Assembly: GCA_020848905.1 (NCBI GenBank)
Contig: JADLHG010000016.1
Span: forward strand, 62,001-126,000
Direction: 5' to 3'
DNA from: Deltaproteobacteria bacterium
Lineage (GTDB): Bacteria; Myxococcota_A; Polyangia; GCA-2747355; JADLHG01
Length of the DNA stretch: 64,000 nucleotides
Numbering within the stretch: position 1 is the stretch's first letter; each line of letters starts with the position of its first letter. This document shows, piece after piece, positions 61,149-64,000 of the stretch. The notes beneath the pieces were generated by a model that made no database searches, was not told the DNA's origin, and saw only the letters and a list, made by a program, of their open reading frames with translations. A program made the position numbers and the translations under genes.

Positions 61149-62329
61149 CGACTCGCCCCGTCCGACTGCTCTTCGTGATCAAGAACCTCCAGCAGGGGGG
61201 GACCGAGACGCAGCTCCTCCGGCTCGTCTCGAAGCTCGACCCCGCGCGCTTCACCTTCCACCTCTGCACGGTGGCCGACGAGGTGCACTTCTCCGAGCTG
61301 CCCCCCGGTGAGCCCCGCTACCGCCTGGGAGCCGGCTCCTCGCCGAGCCGCGCCATCGCCGGCCTCGCGCGCGTGATCGACGAGCTCGAGCCGGACCTGA
61401 TCCACTCCTTCCGCGATCAGGTGAACCTCTACGTGCGGCTCGCGCTGCGACGCACGAAGCATCAGCCGGTCTGGCTCGCGTCAGTGCGGGGACGACCGAT
61501 CTATCCCCACCACCTGGCCATGTACCGCACGCTCAGCCGGCGCACCTTTGCCGTGACCGTGAACTCGGCGGGGCTGGCGCAGATCCTGGTGCGGCAGGGG
61601 CGCGTTCCGCCGAAGAAGATCGCCGTGGTGCCGAACTTCATCGACGGCGACCGCTTCCGTCCGGCCACGGACGCGGAGCGCGCGCGGGCTCGCGAGCGTC
61701 TCGAGCTCGACCCGCAGGCGCTCGTCGCGCTGCACCCCGCGCGGCTGTCGTACGTGAAGAACCAGCTCGGCATCGTCCTCGCGCTAGGCCTGCTGCGCCG
61801 CTCCGGACGGCTTCGGGAGGAGCTCGTGGTGCTCTTCGCCGGCCGACCGCGAGACCGGGTCCCCGCGCGGCTCCTCCCCGAGTGGGCGCGCTTTCTCGGC
61901 GTGGAGCGGCACGTGCGGATCCTGGGGGCGCAGCCGGAGATCGTCCCGCTCTACCAGGCCGCGGATCTGGTGCTGCTGCCGTCGTTCGTGGAGGGGATGC
62001 CGAACGCCTCGCTCGAGGGGCAGCTCTCGGGGCTACCGAACCTGGTCACGCGCGAGGCCAACCGGGACGAGATCGTGCGGGACGGGGTGAGCGGCCGCGT
62101 GGTCTCGGCGCTCAGCCCGTGGTCGCTCGCCGACGCGCTCTCGGAGCTCCTCACGCGCTCGCCGGAGGAGCGCCGCCGGATGGGCCTCGCCGGGCGCGAG
62201 TGGGTGATGGAGCGCTTCGATCCGGGTGCAGTGCGCGAGCGCCTCGAGGCGCTCTATCTGTCGGCGGCGGCCAGCGCGCGGCCGGCCGGGGGGAGGCCTG
62301 GCGCTCAGGCCGCGGCGACCCGGGCCTGA
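61145..62329 (+). CDS. glycosyltransferase family 4
   Basis: 394 residues of the GT-B fold. LLFVIKNLQQGGTETQLLRL is the N-terminal acceptor motif, VVPNFIDGDRF is the linker, LHPARLSYVKNQ and the EX7E region (LPSFVEGMPNASLEGQLSGL) mark the donor site. It transfers a sugar from an NDP-sugar in the cytosol, probably in cell-surface polysaccharide assembly given the deacetylase upstream. Its last 25 bases overlap the convergent PHA-system-like gene. Confidence 0.9.
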   Translation: MTTRPVRLLFVIKNLQQGGTETQLLRLVSKLDPARFTFHLCTVADEVHFSELPPGEPRYRLGAGSSPSRAIAGLARVIDELEPDLIHSFRDQVNLYVRLALRRTKHQPVWLASVRGRPIYPHHLAMYRTLSRRTFAVTVNSAGLAQILVRQGRVPPKKIAVVPNFIDGDRFRPATDAERARARERLELDPQALVALHPARLSYVKNQLGIVLALGLLRRSGRLREELVVLFAGRPRDRVPARLLPEWARFLGVERHVRILGAQPEIVPLYQAADLVLLPSFVEGMPNASLEGQLSGLPNLVTREANRDEIVRDGVSGRVVSALSPWSLADALSELLTRSPEERRRMGLAGREWVMERFDPGAVRERLEALYLSAAASARPAGGRPGAQAAATRA

Positions 62330-62622
62330 AGCTGCTCGACGGTGTGCCCCGGGTTCAGGTAGTCGCGGAGCTTGCCGTCCACGTACGAGCGTCCGCCCAG
62401 CTTCTCGGCGAGAAACCCGGCCTTCACGTCGGCGCGCACGGACTGCGCGTCCACCGCGATCTGCCCGTTGAAGCTCACTCCGCGCACCTTGCCCGAGATC
62501 TGGGCCGTGCTGCCGTTCCACAGGGTCTGCACCCCGTAGCGCTTGGCCCAGTAGTCCGTGAGCGCCTTGATCCGGGCCTGGGCTTCCTCGACGGTGAAGG
62601 CGTGATTTGCGTCGATTTTCAT
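62305..62622 (-). CDS. polyhydroxyalkanoate-system-like small protein
   Basis: 105 residues. It opens MKIDANHAFTVEEAQARIKA and ends NPGHTVEQLQARVAAA, with IKALTDYWAKRYGVQTLWNG and ISGKVRGVSFNGQIAVDAQ between. It matches the small polyhydroxyalkanoic acid system (PHA granule region) family, though such proteins also occur without PHA genes. Function in the family is not established. Its start and the upstream stop share one base (TGATG), and the 3' end overlaps the glycosyltransferase gene on the other strand by 25 bases. Confidence 0.7.
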   Translation of the reverse strand: MKIDANHAFTVEEAQARIKALTDYWAKRYGVQTLWNGSTAQISGKVRGVSFNGQIAVDAQSVRADVKAGFLAEKLGGRSYVDGKLRDYLNPGHTVEQLQARVAAA

Positions 62623-63860
62623 CAGTCGTATGGGTACCCGAAGGGATCGGGTTCGTCAATGGCCACGGGCTTGACGTGGCGCGCCTTGACGAGGGCGCCC
62701 ACGGCCTCCTCGAGCCCCTCGAGCGTGAGCGGATACATGGGGTAGAGGCCCCGGATGGCCCTCACCGTGGTGTGGTTCCAGAAGCGCGGCGGCTCCGGGT
62801 TGAGCCAGACCGCGCGTTCGAAGTGCTCGGTCAGCCGGCGGAGCCAGACGATCCCGGGCGTGAGGTTGTGGTGCCAGTACTCGATGGCGCCCCCGGGCTC
62901 GAGCAGCTCCATGGGGTGCATCAGCGCGTCCCCCACGACGATCAGCTTGTAGTTCGGCCCGTAGGTGCGCAAAAGGTCCGCCACCGGCACCGCCTCGCGA
63001 AACCAGGCGTCCTTGAAGACCTGCGCGTAGACGCAGTTGTGGAAGTAGAAGGCCTGGAAGTCGCGGAAGTGTTTCGTGGCGTGCGCGGCCGAAAAGAGCT
63101 GGCTCATCACGCGCGCGTGCGGGTCCATGCTCCCGCCCACGTCCATGAGGAGAATCACCTTCACGCTGTTTCTCCGCGGCGGGCGAAAGACCAGCTCCAG
63201 CTCGCCGGCGTTCTTGCAGGTCTTGTCGACCGTCTCCTCGAGGGCCAGCTCCTGCTCGTGGCCCTCGCGCCGCAGCTCCCGCAGCTTGCGCAGCGCGAGC
63301 TGGATCTGCCGCACGTCCAGCACCAGGTCGTTGCGGTAGGCGCGGAAACGTCGTTCGGCGGCTACCTGGGCCGCGCTCTTGCCGCCGCCGCCGCCGATGC
63401 GCACGCCCGACGGATGCTGGCCCCCCTGCCCGAAGGGCGAGGTCCCGCCGCTGCCGATCCAGCGGCTCCCCCCCTGGTGCCGCTCCTGCTGCTCCTTGAG
63501 CCGCTCCTCGAGCAGGCGCCGGAGCTCCTCCAGAGATAGGGCCTTCAAAGCTGCGCGCTCCTCCTCGGACAGGTAGGCGAGAAGCGCCGGGTCCTTCACC
63601 CATTCCAGCAGCTCGTCGGTCACGTCCAGGCGCTCGCTCTCGACGCCGTGGAAGTAGTGCGCGAAGGCCTGGTCGTAGGCGTCGAAGTGCGCCTCGCTGT
63701 GGATCAGGACGGCGCGCGCGAGCTGGTAGAAGGCCGTCAGGCTGCTCTGGTGCAGCCCCTTGCCGAGGGCCTCCATCAGGGCCATCCACTCCTGCAGGCC
63801 GACGGGGACCTTGCGCTCCCGAAGCTCGTAGAAGAAGCCGAGGAGGGGCGGGCTCGACAT
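62622..63860 (-). CDS. VWA-domain protein (CoxE-like)
   Basis: 412 residues. The N-terminal half is a helical CoxE-like region (FFYELRERKVPVGLQEWMAL; YDQAFAHYFHGVE) with a Gly-rich loop (GIGSGGTSPFGQGGQHPSG-like stretch). The VWA domain starts at VKVILLMDVGGSMD, a MIDAS in which the usual second Ser is Gly, typical for this family. FFRDFQAFYFHN-like sequence and LIVVGDALMHPMEL follow. Such proteins work with MoxR AAA+ ATPases as chaperones for metal-cofactor enzymes or complexes. A MoxR C-terminus lies five bases upstream. Confidence 0.85.
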   Translation of the reverse strand: MSSPPLLGFFYELRERKVPVGLQEWMALMEALGKGLHQSSLTAFYQLARAVLIHSEAHFDAYDQAFAHYFHGVESERLDVTDELLEWVKDPALLAYLSEEERAALKALSLEELRRLLEERLKEQQERHQGGSRWIGSGGTSPFGQGGQHPSGVRIGGGGGKSAAQVAAERRFRAYRNDLVLDVRQIQLALRKLRELRREGHEQELALEETVDKTCKNAGELELVFRPPRRNSVKVILLMDVGGSMDPHARVMSQLFSAAHATKHFRDFQAFYFHNCVYAQVFKDAWFREAVPVADLLRTYGPNYKLIVVGDALMHPMELLEPGGAIEYWHHNLTPGIVWLRRLTEHFERAVWLNPEPPRFWNHTTVRAIRGLYPMYPLTLEGLEEAVGALVKARHVKPVAIDEPDPFGYPYD

Positions 63861-63865
63861 CGACC

Positions 63866-64000
63866 CTACCGTCGACGGCCGGAGGCCGCGGTGGCGATGA
63901 GCTCCAGGTCCTGCTCCTTCTTGATCAGCGTGCCGAGGAAGGGGACCTGCAGACCGAGGCGCGCCGTCTCCACCCCCGAGCGCTTCAGCGCCGCGATCCA
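63866..64000 (-). CDS. MoxR-type AAA+ ATPase, C-terminus only (cut by window edge)
   Basis: The last 44 residues read WIAALKRSGVETARLGLQVP, FLGTLIKKEQDLELIA and end GRRR, in frame with the window edge. The LGLQVPFLGTL end is typical of MoxR ATPases paired with CoxE-like VWA proteins. It stops five bases before the VWA gene, so the pair is co-transcribed. Walker motifs lie outside the window. Confidence 0.7.
   Translation of the reverse strand, partial: WIAALKRSGVETARLGLQVPFLGTLIKKEQDLELIATAASGRRR

Overview
The window is 64 kb of high-GC DNA, densely coded on both strands. Several traits point to a Myxococcota (deltaproteobacterial) chromosome: many lipoproteins with Asp/Gly/Ala-rich linkers after the lipobox, a eukaryotic-type Ser/Thr kinase, a squalene-epoxidase-like enzyme, frequent GTG starts and many ATGA stop/start overlaps. 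This assignment is inferred from gene content, not from a marker gene. I saw no rRNA, tRNA, CRISPR array, prophage or intact insertion sequence.

Region 1 (0-5.9 kb) holds general functions. It has a zinc-ribbon gene cut by the window edge, a reverse-transsulfuration pair (cystathionine beta-synthase with CBS domains, then a cystathionine gamma-synthase/lyase-type enzyme), a membrane diguanylate cyclase, and two small membrane/coiled-coil proteins of YtxH and DUF948 type.

Region 2 (5.9-33 kb) looks like an osmotic and ion-stress region. GH15 hydrolase, NhaA and a Kef/RCK antiporter form one leftward operon. Opposite it runs a rightward operon of membrane-anchored trehalose-6-phosphate synthase, OtsB and a MarR regulator. 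A strong nested palindrome lies between the two. After a lipoprotein and the agmatine-to-putrescine genes (aguB, aguA) come a frameshifted gene, a GGDEF-Usp-Usp fusion facing a second MarR gene with related palindromes, and a leftward cluster of CPA2 antiporter, MscS channel, a 1112-residue membrane P-loop ATPase and a second MscS channel. A decayed GH15 fragment sits at the head of that cluster. A CNNM/CBS/EIIA-like protein, a baeRF-type protein and a DHH phosphoesterase follow. The MscS-ATPase-MscS-antiporter cluster is my best candidate for an undescribed system: a mechanosensitive-channel-like scaffold that carries an ATPase, encoded between two channels.

Region 3 (33-45 kb) is mixed: a secreted trypsin-like protease, the 3' remnant of an IS3-type transposase, several proteins of unknown function (one with a Tat-like signal), two tandem Cys-rich lipoprotein paralogues, moaB, a Ser/Thr kinase with a DFS in place of DFG, and a first asparagine synthetase.

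Region 4 (45-54.8 kb) carries miaB and an HD phosphohydrolase, the squalene-epoxidase-like gene, lipoproteins, a BtuFCD-like metal-chelate/cobalamin importer, a HAD phosphatase and a sugar-nucleotidyltransferase-type enzyme.

Region 5 (54.8-64 kb) carries secreted proteins, a rhodanese lipoprotein, then a cell-envelope group: a nucleotidyltransferase-like/CDP-alcohol phosphatidyltransferase fusion, a second asparagine synthetase, a polysaccharide deacetylase and a GT4 glycosyltransferase. It ends with a MoxR-VWA(CoxE-like)-PHA-system-like operon cut by the window edge.
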